NCBI RefSeq assembly: GCF_024666615.1 | Contig: NZ_CP088297.1 | Span: 186,001 to 250,000 of the forward strand | Direction of reading: 5' to 3' | Source of the DNA: Aquabacterium sp. J223 | GTDB lineage: Bacteria; Pseudomonadota; Gammaproteobacteria; Burkholderiales; Burkholderiaceae_C | DNA: 64,000 nucleotides | In this document: piece by piece, positions 25,461 through 34,662 of the stretch | Layout: every line of letters begins with the position of its first letter | Position numbering within the stretch: the first letter of the stretch is position 1 | Translations under genes and position numbers: made by a program | The notes under the pieces: generated by a model | What the model was told of the DNA's origin: nothing | Databases searched by the model: none | The model's input: only the letters and a program-made list of their open reading frames with translations

Positions 25461-25509
25461 GCCCTGCCACCGTCGGCCAGCTCGGCCCAAGGGCGTGCCG
25501 GCGGCAGCG

Positions 25510-25827
25510 CTACCCGCCCGCCCGGCAGATCTGCAGGAGCGCGACCGCGCCCGCCAGCCACGTCGCGCCGACCACCCACAGCAGCAGCCGATGCGACACC
25601 GCCGCCGGCGCCTGGGCCAACCGGCGTTGGCGCAGGCTTCCGGCCAACGCCAGGAGCAGCGCCACCGCACCCAACGCAGTGGCCGCTGCGACGGATCGGC
25701 CATCGCCTGAGGCGAGACCCGTCCGCAGCGCGACCATCGCGTTCACGGCCATCAGCAGCGCCGTGCGGCGCCACGCCAGCGCGGTGCGTTCGGGCTGCAG
25801 CCCGGCATCTGCGGGCGCCGGCGTCAC
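25510..25827 (-). CDS. DUF202 family membrane protein (second of pair)
   Basis: A 105-residue inner-membrane protein. The DUF202 signature LQPERTALAWRRTALLM starts it, followed by three hydrophobic segments with VALRTGL and LWVVGATWLAGAVALL. The start is a GTG inside GTGA, overlapping the stop of the upstream DUF202 gene, so the pair is translationally coupled. The arrangement corresponds to E. coli yidG/yidH. Function is unknown. Confidence 0.85.
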   Translation of the reverse strand: MTPAPADAGLQPERTALAWRRTALLMAVNAMVALRTGLASGDGRSVAAATALGAVALLLALAGSLRQRRLAQAPAAVSHRLLLWVVGATWLAGAVALLQICRAGG

Positions 25828-26198
25828 CACCGCCCGAGCAGCAGCACCGCGATCACCGTGGCGCCGATGACCGTGCTGACGGACAGCAGCAGCCCGACCC
25901 GGTCGTGCGGCAGCGGTTGGCCGTGGCGCATGGCGATCTCGTTGGCCCGCCAGCGCCGGTACGCCAGGCCGCACAGCAGGGCGGCCAGCAGTGCCAACGA
26001 GGCGGACAGACCGACCAGCACCGGGCGGGGCGTCAGGTGGACGGCCAGTTGCTCGAGCACGACGGCGCCGGCCACCAGCGCCAGCGCGGTGCGGATCCAG
26101 GCGAGGAAGGTGCGTTCGTTGGCCAGCGAGAACCGGTAGTCCGGCTCCTGGCCCTCACGGCGCCACGGGGGTGGACTGGGCACCACTGAGTCACCCAC
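25824..26198 (-). CDS. DUF202 family membrane protein (YidH-like)
   Basis: A 124-residue protein with the DUF202 motif FSLANERTFLAWIRTALALVAGA and three transmembrane helices. The N-terminal 20 residues are hydrophilic. It lies 28 bp downstream of the Bug receptor gene on the same strand and overlaps the second DUF202 gene by 4 bp. It may ride on the sulfatase/Bug transcript. Confidence 0.88.
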   Translation of the reverse strand: MGDSVVPSPPPWRREGQEPDYRFSLANERTFLAWIRTALALVAGAVVLEQLAVHLTPRPVLVGLSASLALLAALLCGLAYRRWRANEIAMRHGQPLPHDRVGLLLSVSTVIGATVIAVLLLGRW

Positions 26199-26226
26199 GA
26201 TGCGGCTTCGGCCGTGCGCTGTCGCG

Positions 26227-27228
26227 TCAGTCCTGGCGCAGGCCGATCTTCTTCACCAGCGCGCCCCACTTCTTCGCATCGGCGTCCAGGCGCGCGGCGG
26301 TCTGCGCCTGCGTGGCGGCGATGACCTCCAGGTCGTTGGCGCGCAGCTTCTCGACCAGGTCGGGCTTGCGCAGCGCGTCGGCCATGGCCGCCTGCATCTG
26401 GTCGACGGTGGGCTGCGGCGTGCCGCGGGGGGCGAAGAGCACCAGCGAGAACGAGGCCTCGAAGCCGGGGTAGCCCGATTCGGCGATGGTCGGCACCTCG
26501 GGCAGCAGGGCCGAGCGCTTCGCCCCCGACACCGCCAGCGCGGTCAGCTTGCCGGCGCGCACCTGCGGCAGCACCGTCGAGCCGGCCAGGAAGCCGCAGT
26601 CCACCTGGCCCCCCATCACGTCCTGCATCGCCGGCGCCGGTCCCTTGTAGGGCACGTGGGACATCTCGATGCCGGCGGCGCTGCTGAACAGCTCGGTGGT
26701 CAGGTGGCCCGGCGAGCCCGAGCCGCCCGAGGCGTAGCTGGCCTTGCCGGCCTTGGCGCGCTGCACGAAGTCGGCCAGCGTGCGCAGCCCGAGGGCCGGG
26801 TGGCACACCAGGATCTGGCTCAGGGTGCTGGCGCGGATCACCGGCACCAGGTCGTCGACCTTGAAGGCCATGGTGCGGTAGACGAACGGGTTGACCGTCA
26901 CCGTGGTGTCGGTGGTCCACAGCCAGGTGTGGCCGTCGGGCGCCGCGCGCGCCACCTCGGCCGACCCCAGGTTGCCGTTGGCGCCCGGCTTGTTCTCCAG
27001 CACCAGCGGCTGCCGCAGCACCGGCTGCATCTTCTCCAGCGCGCCGCGCAGCACGATGTCGCTCGGCCCGCCCGGCGGCAGCGGCACGACGAGGCGCACC
27101 GGCCGGTTCGGCCAGTCCGAGGGCGCCTGGGCGCGCGCCGAGGCGACGGGCCCGAGCAGGAGGACGGCGCCGGCCAGCGCCACGGCGCCACGGCGAAGGG
27201 ACGGAGAAGGAAGGGTGGTCATGGGCAT
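26227..27228 (-). CDS. Bug family (TctC-type) periplasmic solute receptor
   Basis: A 333-residue tripartite tricarboxylate transporter receptor. A signal peptide (residues 1-34, ending ARAQ) precedes the family motifs WPNRPVRLVVPLPPGGPSD, VLENKPGANGN, VPYKGPAPAMQDVMGGQ and RSALLPEVPTIAESG. No membrane subunits are nearby, which is normal for the expanded Bug families of Burkholderiales. It follows a sulfatase gene after 24 bp, so it may bind the sulfatase's substrate or product. An alternative ATG lies two codons downstream. Confidence 0.92.
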   Translation of the reverse strand: MPMTTLPSPSLRRGAVALAGAVLLLGPVASARAQAPSDWPNRPVRLVVPLPPGGPSDIVLRGALEKMQPVLRQPLVLENKPGANGNLGSAEVARAAPDGHTWLWTTDTTVTVNPFVYRTMAFKVDDLVPVIRASTLSQILVCHPALGLRTLADFVQRAKAGKASYASGGSGSPGHLTTELFSSAAGIEMSHVPYKGPAPAMQDVMGGQVDCGFLAGSTVLPQVRAGKLTALAVSGAKRSALLPEVPTIAESGYPGFEASFSLVLFAPRGTPQPTVDQMQAAMADALRKPDLVEKLRANDLEVIAATQAQTAARLDADAKKWGALVKKIGLRQD

Positions 27229-27252
27229 TGCGGTGGGCCTGGGTGTCGGGTG

Positions 27253-28581
27253 TCAGCGGCTGGGCATGTCGCGCACCGAATAGCCGGTGCTCACCGTCGC
27301 GTCCCCGGGAATGGCCGGCAGGCGGTCCTGCCAGTCGCACCAGGCCTGGCGCATGGCCTGCAGCCGCTCGGGCTCGCGCGACGCCAGGTTGGCCCGCTCG
27401 CGCTCGTCGAGCTCGACGTTGAACAGGTAGTCGATGTCGTCCACCCGCAGGTACTTCCAGGGGCCGTCGCGCAGGGCCCGCTGGCCGCGGTGCTTCATGC
27501 GCCAGTGCAGCGGACGGCGGAACTCGGCGCCCTCTCCCGTCAGCACCGGCCGCAGCGACACGCCGTCGAGCGGGTGGTCCACGGCGGGCGCCACGCCGGC
27601 CACGTCGAGCACGGTGGCCGTCCAGTCCATGGTCATGCAGTGCTGCGCGCTGACACGGCCCGGCGCGATGGTGCGCGGCCACTGCGCGATCCAGGGCACC
27701 CGGATGCCCCCCTCGGTGAGGTCCATCTTCCCGCCCACCAGCGGCCAGTTGTCGGAGAAGCGCTCGCCACCGTTGTCGCTGGTGAAGACGACGAGGGTGT
27801 CGTCGAGCACCCCGCCGTCGTCCAATGCCTGCAGCACGCGGCCGATGCCCTCGTCCATGTGGTGGATCATGCGGGCGTAGGTCTTCACGTTGCCGCCGTG
27901 CAGGTGGAACAGGTTGGGCGCGAGCGAGGCGGCCAGGTCCTCGTCGTCGCGGGTCTCCCAGGGCCAGTGCGGCGCGGTGTAGTGCAGGCTCAGGAAGAAG
28001 GGCGAGGCCGGCGCTTCGGCCCTCTCGCGGATCCACGCGACGGCGTGGTCCGAGATGAGGTCGGTCATGTACCCCGCCTCCTGCACTTCACGCTCGCCGT
28101 CCCACAGGTCCGGGCTGCCGTCGGTGGTGCGGTGGGTGAAGTAGTCGACACCGCCGGACATCAGGCCCCAGAAGTCCTGGTAGCCCGAACGCAGCGGCCC
28201 GAAGTGCGGCGGGTAGCCGAGGTGCCACTTGCCGATCAGCGCGGTCCGGTAGCCGGCGTCCCGCAGCAGCGACGGCATCGTGGGGTGCGACGGCGGCAGG
28301 CCCAGCACGGCGCTGCCGCGGGTGCGGGCGCTCAGGGGCTCGTCGGCGCCGCCGCGCAGGCGGTACTGGTAGCGGCCGGTCATCAGCGCGAAGCGCGTCG
28401 GCGAGCACACGGGCGAATTGGCGTAACCCTGCGTGAAGCGGATGCCGCGGGCGGCCATGGCGTCCAGCACCGGCGAGACGGCGCCGAACGCCGCCGCTCG
28501 CCCACCGTAACAACCGAGATCGGCATAACCGAGGTCGTCGGCGACGATGAAGACGATGTTGGGGCGGCGGGCGGAGGTCAT
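27253..28581 (-). CDS. type I sulfatase (arylsulfatase family)
   Basis: A 442-residue sulfatase. The formylglycine motif VCSPTRFALMTGR (C-x-P-x-R) lies near residue 60, the metal-binding IVFIVADDLGYADLG at the N-terminus, GKWHLGY near 112 and TSDNGGE near 265. No signal peptide is seen, so the enzyme is probably cytoplasmic. It hydrolyses sulfate esters; the exact substrate is not readable. It is divergent from a LysR gene and co-transcribed with a Bug receptor, which suggests a small uptake-and-desulfation unit for an organosulfate. Confidence 0.92.
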   Translation of the reverse strand: MTSARRPNIVFIVADDLGYADLGCYGGRAAAFGAVSPVLDAMAARGIRFTQGYANSPVCSPTRFALMTGRYQYRLRGGADEPLSARTRGSAVLGLPPSHPTMPSLLRDAGYRTALIGKWHLGYPPHFGPLRSGYQDFWGLMSGGVDYFTHRTTDGSPDLWDGEREVQEAGYMTDLISDHAVAWIRERAEAPASPFFLSLHYTAPHWPWETRDDEDLAASLAPNLFHLHGGNVKTYARMIHHMDEGIGRVLQALDDGGVLDDTLVVFTSDNGGERFSDNWPLVGGKMDLTEGGIRVPWIAQWPRTIAPGRVSAQHCMTMDWTATVLDVAGVAPAVDHPLDGVSLRPVLTGEGAEFRRPLHWRMKHRGQRALRDGPWKYLRVDDIDYLFNVELDERERANLASREPERLQAMRQAWCDWQDRLPAIPGDATVSTGYSVRDMPSR

Positions 28582-28658
28582 CGAGACCACTGTAGATCGA
28601 CGGGTGGTGCGGCGGCCAATATCAAAATCCGCCGGTCGATGACACGACGGCATTGGTG

Positions 28659-29631
28659 ATGACCCTGCAGCAGGTGCTGGACTTCCTCTCGGTGGCGCAG
28701 CACGGCAGCGTCCACGCGGCCGCGCGCGCCACCGGCCAGACGCAGCCGGCGCTGACGCGCTCGCTGCGCCGGCTCGAGACCTCGCTGGGCACCGCCCTGT
28801 TCGAGCGCCACTCCGGCGGGGTGCGGCTGAACGAGGCCGGTGTGCGCTTCCTGTCGCATGCACGGCGCCTGTGCGCCGAGGCGCGCCACGCGCAGGAGTC
28901 CATCGCGCAGTGGCTGGGCGAACGGCTCGGCCGGGTCACCTTCGGCATCTCGGCGGCGCCCTCGCTGCTGCTGGCCCCGGGGGCGATCCAGCGCTTCCGC
29001 GCGGAGTACCCCGAGGTCGAGCTGCGCAGCCACGGCGGGCTGTACCGCACGCTGGCCCCGCTGCTGCGCGACCGGCAGCTCGACTTCGCCATCTGCCCCA
29101 GTGCCGCCGGAGGCGATGGACGCCGCGTTCGAGGCGCAGACGCTGATCGACAGCGAGATGGTGGTGGTGGCGCGGCGCGGTCACCCGCTGGCGGCCGCGA
29201 CCCGGCTGAAGGGGCTGGCCGGCGCGCGCTTCGTCGTCGGGGCGCCACGCGGCCAGCCGGGCGCCGGCATCTTCGACGCCTTCGAGCGCGCGGGCCTGCC
29301 GCCCCCGAACGTGGAGCTGCACACGGACGGCCTGCTCGACACCGCCGCCGTCGTCGCCGGCAGCGAGTGCCTGGCCATGATCCCGTCCACCGTGATGCAC
29401 ACCGGCCTGCTGCGCGAGCGGCTCGCCATCGTGCCGATCGAGGACTGGCTGCCGGCCTACAGCGTGTGCCTGCTGCGCCGTGGCGACGTGCCGCCCACGC
29501 CCGCCGCGGCCGCCCTGCAGGCCTGGTTCGCCCGTGAGGCGGCCTACTTCAACACCCAGCGCGGGCCGGCCCGGCCGACGGGTGAACCCCCGTCGTCATC
29601 GCCCGGCGGCGAAGACGGCGGCGCGCCTTGA
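28659..29631 (+). CDS. LysR family regulator (one-base frameshift)
   Basis: A LysR-type protein of 323 residues after repair. The N-terminal winged HTH reads LQQVLDFLSVAQHGSVHAAA, QPALTRSLRRLE and GTALFERHSGGVRLNEAG; the effector domain includes FVVGAPRGQPGAG and CLAMIPSTVM. The frame breaks in a four-C run at 29096-29099; dropping one C restores AICPVPPEAMDAAF. The divergent sulfatase/Bug genes 77 bp away are its expected targets. TTG and GTG codons lie immediately upstream of the chosen ATG. The C-terminal tail (PPSSSPGGEDGGAP) is unusually long and low in complexity. Confidence 0.88.
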
Positions 29632-29662
29632 CGAAGGGCAGCGGCAGCCGCCCCCGAACCGC

Positions 29663-31064
29663 TCAGCTCAGCAGCAGCGCCACGTCGTCCAGTTCGACGA
29701 GCACGTGGCTGCCGAGCGTGCCGCCGCGTGATGCGATGAGGGTGCCGACCTTGCCGAGCGCGGCCATGCGCATCTCGCCGGCCTGCACCGCCGGCCCTTG
29801 CACCCAACCGACCAGCCGCTGGACGGCGAGCGCCGCCAGGCCTGCGCCGCCGGGCAGCCGGACCACCAACGCGACCGTCGGCGACGGCGTCGCCCCCGGA
29901 CAGCGCCGGCAACCGACGCAGCGGGACCAGGCCGTCGCCGACGACGACCGACACGGCTTCACCGTCGGCCAGTCGCCGTGCCAGGTCGGGCGCCAACGGC
30001 AGCACCTTCTGCACGGGGCCTGTGGGGGCGGCGCACGCGCCGCCGTTGTCGAACAGCAGGTAGGCCCCGTGCCCGCGCCCGCCGGCCCGCGGCGCTGCTG
30101 CGGCCGCGGTTCGCGGGCCTGCAACGGACACGAAGGGGGCGCGGCTGATCTCGGCCTCCGGCAGCGAGCGCAGCAGGCGGTCGACCGCGACCCGCTGGAG
30201 CTCGACACCGTCGGGCCCCAGGCTGGGGGCGAAGACCGCACCAGGCTCGTCCGGACCGTCGGCAGGGACCGGCAGCCGGGCGACCTGCAGCACCTCGTCC
30301 ACGCCGGCGGCGACCTGGCGCTCGCCGTCGGTGAGGATGGCCATCAGCGGGGCGGCCTCGGGGCCCGACGGGCCGCCTGCCAGCGCGCAGAGGTCGACCA
30401 TCGGCAGCTTGCGACCGCGCCAGCTGCCGATGCCGCGCACCCCCGAGCCGTCGTTCAGGCGAAATTCGAGCGGCACCGCCGGCTCCACCGCCGACACGCA
30501 GGCCGCCGGCAGCGCCCACCGTCGGCCGCCCGACCGCACGATCGCATGCGGCTGCATCGGTGCGGTCGCCGGGACCGTCCGCGGCGGCGGCCCGGCGTCC
30601 TCGCCCCAAACGGCCGCGAGGTCGAACAGGCGCTGCACTTCCAGCAGCGCCGCCAGGCCGGCATTGCCGACCCATTGCACCGCCGACTGGAACAGCTCCT
30701 CGGCATCGTCGTCGCGGTGCACGCGCACCTGCCGCGCCACCGGCAGCACGCCCTGCAGCGATGAGGCCAGCACGCCGATGCGGCGCTGCCCGGCGACCAG
30801 CAGCAGCACCAGCTGCGCGGGTGCCGCCGCGTCGTCGCCCATGCCCAGCCAACGGTTGAGGTCGATGACGGCGATCGGCCCCCAAGGGGTGTCGCACGCC
30901 CCGGCGATGGCACCGCCCCGCCGTGGCAGCGGCGTCGGCGGCCGGGTCAGCGACACCGCCTGCACCACGTGCTCGGCAGGCACGGCCACCTCATGGCGGC
31001 CGATGCGCACTCGGGCGCAGCGTGCGGGAGCCGCCCGGCGCGCCGTGTCGGGCGCGGCGCTCAT
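29663..31064 (-). CDS. triple CheW-domain chemotaxis protein (one-base frameshift)
   Basis: About 466 residues after repair, containing three successive CheW-like modules. Each has hydrophobic IVDLNRWLG-type strands: residues 15-150 ([13 protein letters not shown]), 165-310 ([33 protein letters not shown]) and 330-466 ([27 protein letters not shown]). The frame shifts in a five-C run at 29893-29897; deleting one base restores [16 protein letters not shown]. CheW scaffolds couple chemoreceptors to CheA. It overlaps the chemoreceptor gene by 4 bp (ATGA), so the two proteins are made together and probably work together. Confidence 0.82.
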
Positions 31065-32780
31065 GCGTGCTGCACGGCGTCCCGCTGCAGTTCCCGCAGC
31101 AGCGCCGACACGTCCTGCGTGGCGCTGGACTGCTGAGTCATCGCCTGGTGGATCTCGCCGATGGCCCGGCCGCTGTGCTCGACCTGCTCAAGGATGCGGC
31201 GGAAGGCCGCGTCGACCTGCTCGGACAGCTGAGCGCCTTCAGCCACCCGGCTGATGTTCTGGTGAATGATCTTGCCGATCTCCCGCGCCGCCTGGGCCGA
31301 CTTCTCGGCCAGCTTGCGCACCTCGTCGGCCACCACCGAGAAGCCCAGCCCGTGCTCGCCGGCGCGGGCCGCCTCGATGGCAGCGTTGAAGGCCAGCAGG
31401 TGGGTCTGGCTGGCGATCTCGCCGATGGTCTCCACGATGTCGCCGACGTCGGCGGACGACTGGCGAAGGCCGAGGATGGATTCGTGCGAGCGCTGCAGCA
31501 GCTCGCTGCCGTCGCCGGCGGCGCGCTGCATCTGCTCGGCCAATTCGCTGGTGCGTCGGGTGCTGCCGGTGACGGACGCGATGGCGGACGTCATGTCCTG
31601 CAGCAGCCGGGAGCTGTCCTCCACCTTCTTCGCGACCAGGCGCTCGCGCCGCACCTGCTCGGTGATGTCCATGGCGAACTTGACCACCTTGTAGGGGCGG
31701 CCGTCGACGTCCAGGATGGGGTTGTAGGTGGCCTGGATCCACACCTCGGCGCCGTGCTTGCCGAGGCGGCGGAAGCGGCCCGATTTGAACTGACCCTCAC
31801 CCAGGTCGGCCCAGAAGTCGCGGTAGGTCTGCGAGGTGATGAGCTCCGGCTCGCAGAACATGGAGTGGTGCCGGCCCGCCACCTCCGCCGGCGTGTAGCC
31901 CATGGTGCGCAGGAAGTTGGCGTTGGCCTCGAGCACGTTGCCCTGCAGGTCGAAGGCGATCACCGCCTGCGATCGACCCAGCGCGTCGAGCTTGCCCTGC
32001 GTCTCGGCCGCGCCGGTCATCTCGGCGGTGATGTCGGTGGCGAACTTGACGATCTTCAGCGGCTTGCCGTCGACGTCCAGCACCGGGTTGTACGAGGCCT
32101 GGATCCACACGTCGCGGCCGTCCTTCGCGATGCGCCGGTAGCGGCCGTTGTCCGACTCGCCGCGGGCCAGCCGCTGCCAGAACTGCTGGTATTCCGTCGA
32201 CCGGGCGTAGGCCGGTTCGCAGAAGATGCGGTGGTGCCGGCCCACCACCTCGTCGTGCGGGTAGCCCAAGGCGGCGAGGAAGTTGTCGTTGGCGCGGAGC
32301 ACGCGGCCCTCGAGGTCGAACTCGATGACCGCCATCACGCGGTCGATGGCCGCCATCTTGCCGGCGAAGTCGAGCTGCTGGCGGCGCACGTCGGTGATGT
32401 CGGTGGCGAGCTTCACCACGCCCGCCGGCCGGCCCTCGACGTCCAGGATGGGGTTGTACGTCGCCCGCAGCCACACCGTCTTGCCGTGCTTGTCCAGCCG
32501 CTGGTAGACGCCGGCGTCTCCCTCTCCGGCGCGCAGCCGCTGCCACATCGCCCGATAGGCGTCGCCCTGCGCGAACTCGGGCAGGCAGAACATCCGGTGG
32601 TGGCGCCCGACGACCTCGTCGGCCTGGTAGCCCATGCGGCGCAGGAACAGGTCGTTGGCGCGCACGACGTGGCCGTCGAGGTCGAATTCGACCACGGCCT
32701 GTGCGGCGTCCAGCGCGGCCAGCAGCCCGGCCTGGCGGGTCACGTCGGCGGCGGCAACGGAGGGAAGGTTGGGGGGTCAT
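31061..32780 (-). CDS. soluble triple-PAS methyl-accepting chemoreceptor, BdlA-like (start-proximal frameshift)
   Basis: About 572 residues after repair, with no transmembrane segment. Three near-identical PAS modules carry [34 protein letters not shown] and [19 protein letters not shown] methyl-accepting signalling domain with the hairpin tip [20 protein letters not shown] follows. The layout recalls BdlA, which links c-di-GMP and redox cues to biofilm dispersal. The preferred ATG at 32780 needs one G removed from the six-G run at 32771-32776 to read [13 protein letters not shown]; otherwise a GTG at 32743 is available. A FliA-type promoter lies about 90 bp upstream. Confidence 0.87.
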
Positions 32781-32851
32781 GCCAGGAGCGTCTCATTGGA
32801 CCGGCGCTGCCCGGCCGGCGTGTCAGGGGGACCCGACGGCACGGTCGGGGA

Positions 32852-32881
32852 GATTCAGTCCCCGGTTATCGGCACTGAATC
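32852..32881. repeat. inverted repeat upstream of the chemoreceptor
   Basis: GATTCAGT and ACTGAATC are perfect 8-bp arms separated by 14 bases, centred on the -10 box of the FliA-type promoter. It could be an operator or simply a hairpin in the promoter region. Confidence 0.4.
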
Positions 32882-32892
32882 GCCCGGCTTGA
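32866..32892 (-). promoter_or_regulatory. sigma-28 (FliA) type promoter of the chemoreceptor operon
   Basis: On the minus strand TCAAG is followed after 14 bases by GCCGATAA. The -10 box matches the flagellar sigma-28 consensus exactly, and the -35 differs by one base from TAAAG. Spacing equals TAAA-N15-GCCGATAA. It points at the chemoreceptor/CheW genes, tying them to the flagellar regulon. Confidence 0.65.
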
Positions 32893-33001
32893 TGACCCGG
32901 CGGCAACCCCGCAGACGGCGGCTCCGGGCCGCCCGCCCGGTCCCGGCGACCGCCTCAGCCGGCCCGCTTCGGCGCCGACGCAGGCGCCCCCCACGCCGCG
33001 G

Positions 33002-33799
33002 TCACCGCCCGCTCCAATGCACGAACCGCCGCTCCAGCACGATGAACAGCAGGTTCATCGCATAGCCCAGCAGGCCGGCCGTGAAGATGGCGGCGTACAT
33101 CTCCGGCATCTCGAACACCATCTGCGCGTTGACCACGCGGTGGCCCAGGCCGTCGGTGGAGCCGATGAACATCTCGGCGACGATCACGATGACCAGCGCC
33201 AGCGACACGCCGGAGCGGATGCCGACGAAGGTCTGTGGCAGCGACTCCCACACCGTCACGTCGGCCATCACCTGCAGCGGCGAGGCGCCCATCACCTTGG
33301 CGGCCAGCAGGCGCTGCTTGCGCGCGTTCATCACGCCGTAGGCGACGTTGAACAGGATGACCAGTGCGGCGCCGAAGGCGGCCACCGCGATCTTGGTCTT
33401 CTCGCCGGTGCCGAACAGCACCAGGAACAGCGGGAACACCACCGACGCCGGCGTCGAGCGGAAGAAGTCGATGACGAACTCGATGGCGCGGTAGATGCGG
33501 TCGCTGGCGCCGAGGGCGATGCCCAGCGGCACCGCGATGGCGGTGGCGATGGCGAAGGACAGCAGCGTGCGCTTGAGCGTCACCCAGGTGTCGAACGCCA
33601 GCGCGCCCTTGCCGGTCAGGCCCTGCCACAGCGCGGAGAACATCTCCAGCGGGCTGGGCAGCAGCAGCGGGTCGACCAGCTTGATGGCATGGGCGAAGGC
33701 CCACAGGCCGATGAGGATGGCCACGCCGGCCAGCGGCGTGAGCACCGACTGCAGCCGCGGCGGGATCAGGGGTCGGGCGGTGGTGGTGGTGGTCGTCAC
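33002..33799 (-). CDS. ABC transporter permease (NitT/TauT family)
   Basis: A 265-residue inner-membrane permease with six hydrophobic segments and the binding-protein-dependent transport motif (EAA loop) around VMGASPLQVMADVTVWESLP. It starts with GTG inside GTGA, overlapping the stop of the ATPase gene, and is the last gene of the operon. With the ATPase and binding protein upstream it forms a complete importer of the SsuC/TauC/ThiX type. The N-terminus is a run of threonines. Confidence 0.93.
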   Translation of the reverse strand: MTTTTTTARPLIPPRLQSVLTPLAGVAILIGLWAFAHAIKLVDPLLLPSPLEMFSALWQGLTGKGALAFDTWVTLKRTLLSFAIATAIAVPLGIALGASDRIYRAIEFVIDFFRSTPASVVFPLFLVLFGTGEKTKIAVAAFGAALVILFNVAYGVMNARKQRLLAAKVMGASPLQVMADVTVWESLPQTFVGIRSGVSLALVIVIVAEMFIGSTDGLGHRVVNAQMVFEMPEMYAAIFTAGLLGYAMNLLFIVLERRFVHWSGR

Positions 33800-34647
33800 G
33801 CCAGGCTCCTTCCGGTGCAGGCCTGGAACACCGCCAGGCAGTGCTTCTTCAGCGCGATGAAGTCGGGCTCCGTCAGCATCTCGGCGCGCCGCGGGCGCGG
33901 CAGCCGCACGTCGACGAAGTCGGCGATGGTGGTGGGCCGGCGCGTCAGCAGGAGCACCTTGTCGGCCAGGTAGATGGCCTCCTCCAGGTCGTGCGACACC
34001 AGCAGCGTGGTGACCCGCCGCTCGTGCAGCACCTTCTGCAGCCGCTCGCGCATCAGCAGCGTCAGCTCGTAGTCGAGCGCCGAGAAGGGCTCGTCCATGA
34101 ACAGCACCTCGGGCTCCACCACCAGCGCCCGCATGATGGACACCAGCTGCTGCTGGCCGCCGGACAGCTCGTACGGATAGCGCTTGAGGTCGACTTGCAC
34201 GTCGAAAGCCTCGACCAGCGCCTCCACCCGCCGCAGCCCCTCGGCGCGGGTCAGGCCGGGCAGGAACTTCAGCGGGTAGAGGATGTTGTCCAGCGCCCGC
34301 TTCCAGGGGAACAGCGCCTCGCGGTAGTTCTGGAAGACGTAGCCGATGCGGGTGTCCTTCACCTCCTTGCCGTCGAAGAGGATCTGCCCGCCCTCGTGCG
34401 GCAGGATGCCGGCCATCATGTTGATGAGCGTGGACTTGCCGCAGCCGTTGGGGCCGAAGACCGAGACCAGTTCGCCGCGCGGCAGGCCGAGGTCGAAGCC
34501 GTCGTACACCGGCGCGCCGGCGAAGCTCTTGCGCAGGCCCTCGATGGTGATGTGGGTGCCGGGCGCGAACTTGGTGGCGCGGCGCGGGGCCGGCGCGGGG
34601 GCGGCGGCGGGCGCCGGGTCGGGGCGCAATTGCAGGACGGCGGACAT
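33796..34647 (-). CDS. ABC transporter ATP-binding protein (NitT/TauT family)
   Basis: A 283-residue ATPase. Walker A is FGPNGCGKST, the Q-loop lies at VFQNYREALFPWK, the signature is LSGGQQQ, Walker B is EVLFMDEPFSALD and the H-loop is LLVSHDLEEA. Family membership follows from the LFPWK and the SsuB/TauB-like length. About 30 residues of Ala/Pro-rich lead precede the domain. It sits between the binding-protein and permease genes with a 15-bp gap and a 4-bp overlap. Confidence 0.95.
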   Translation of the reverse strand: MSAVLQLRPDPAPAAAPAPAPRRATKFAPGTHITIEGLRKSFAGAPVYDGFDLGLPRGELVSVFGPNGCGKSTLINMMAGILPHEGGQILFDGKEVKDTRIGYVFQNYREALFPWKRALDNILYPLKFLPGLTRAEGLRRVEALVEAFDVQVDLKRYPYELSGGQQQLVSIMRALVVEPEVLFMDEPFSALDYELTLLMRERLQKVLHERRVTTLLVSHDLEEAIYLADKVLLLTRRPTTIADFVDVRLPRPRRAEMLTEPDFIALKKHCLAVFQACTGRSLA

Positions 34648-34662
34648 CGTGGCGGCCTGGTC

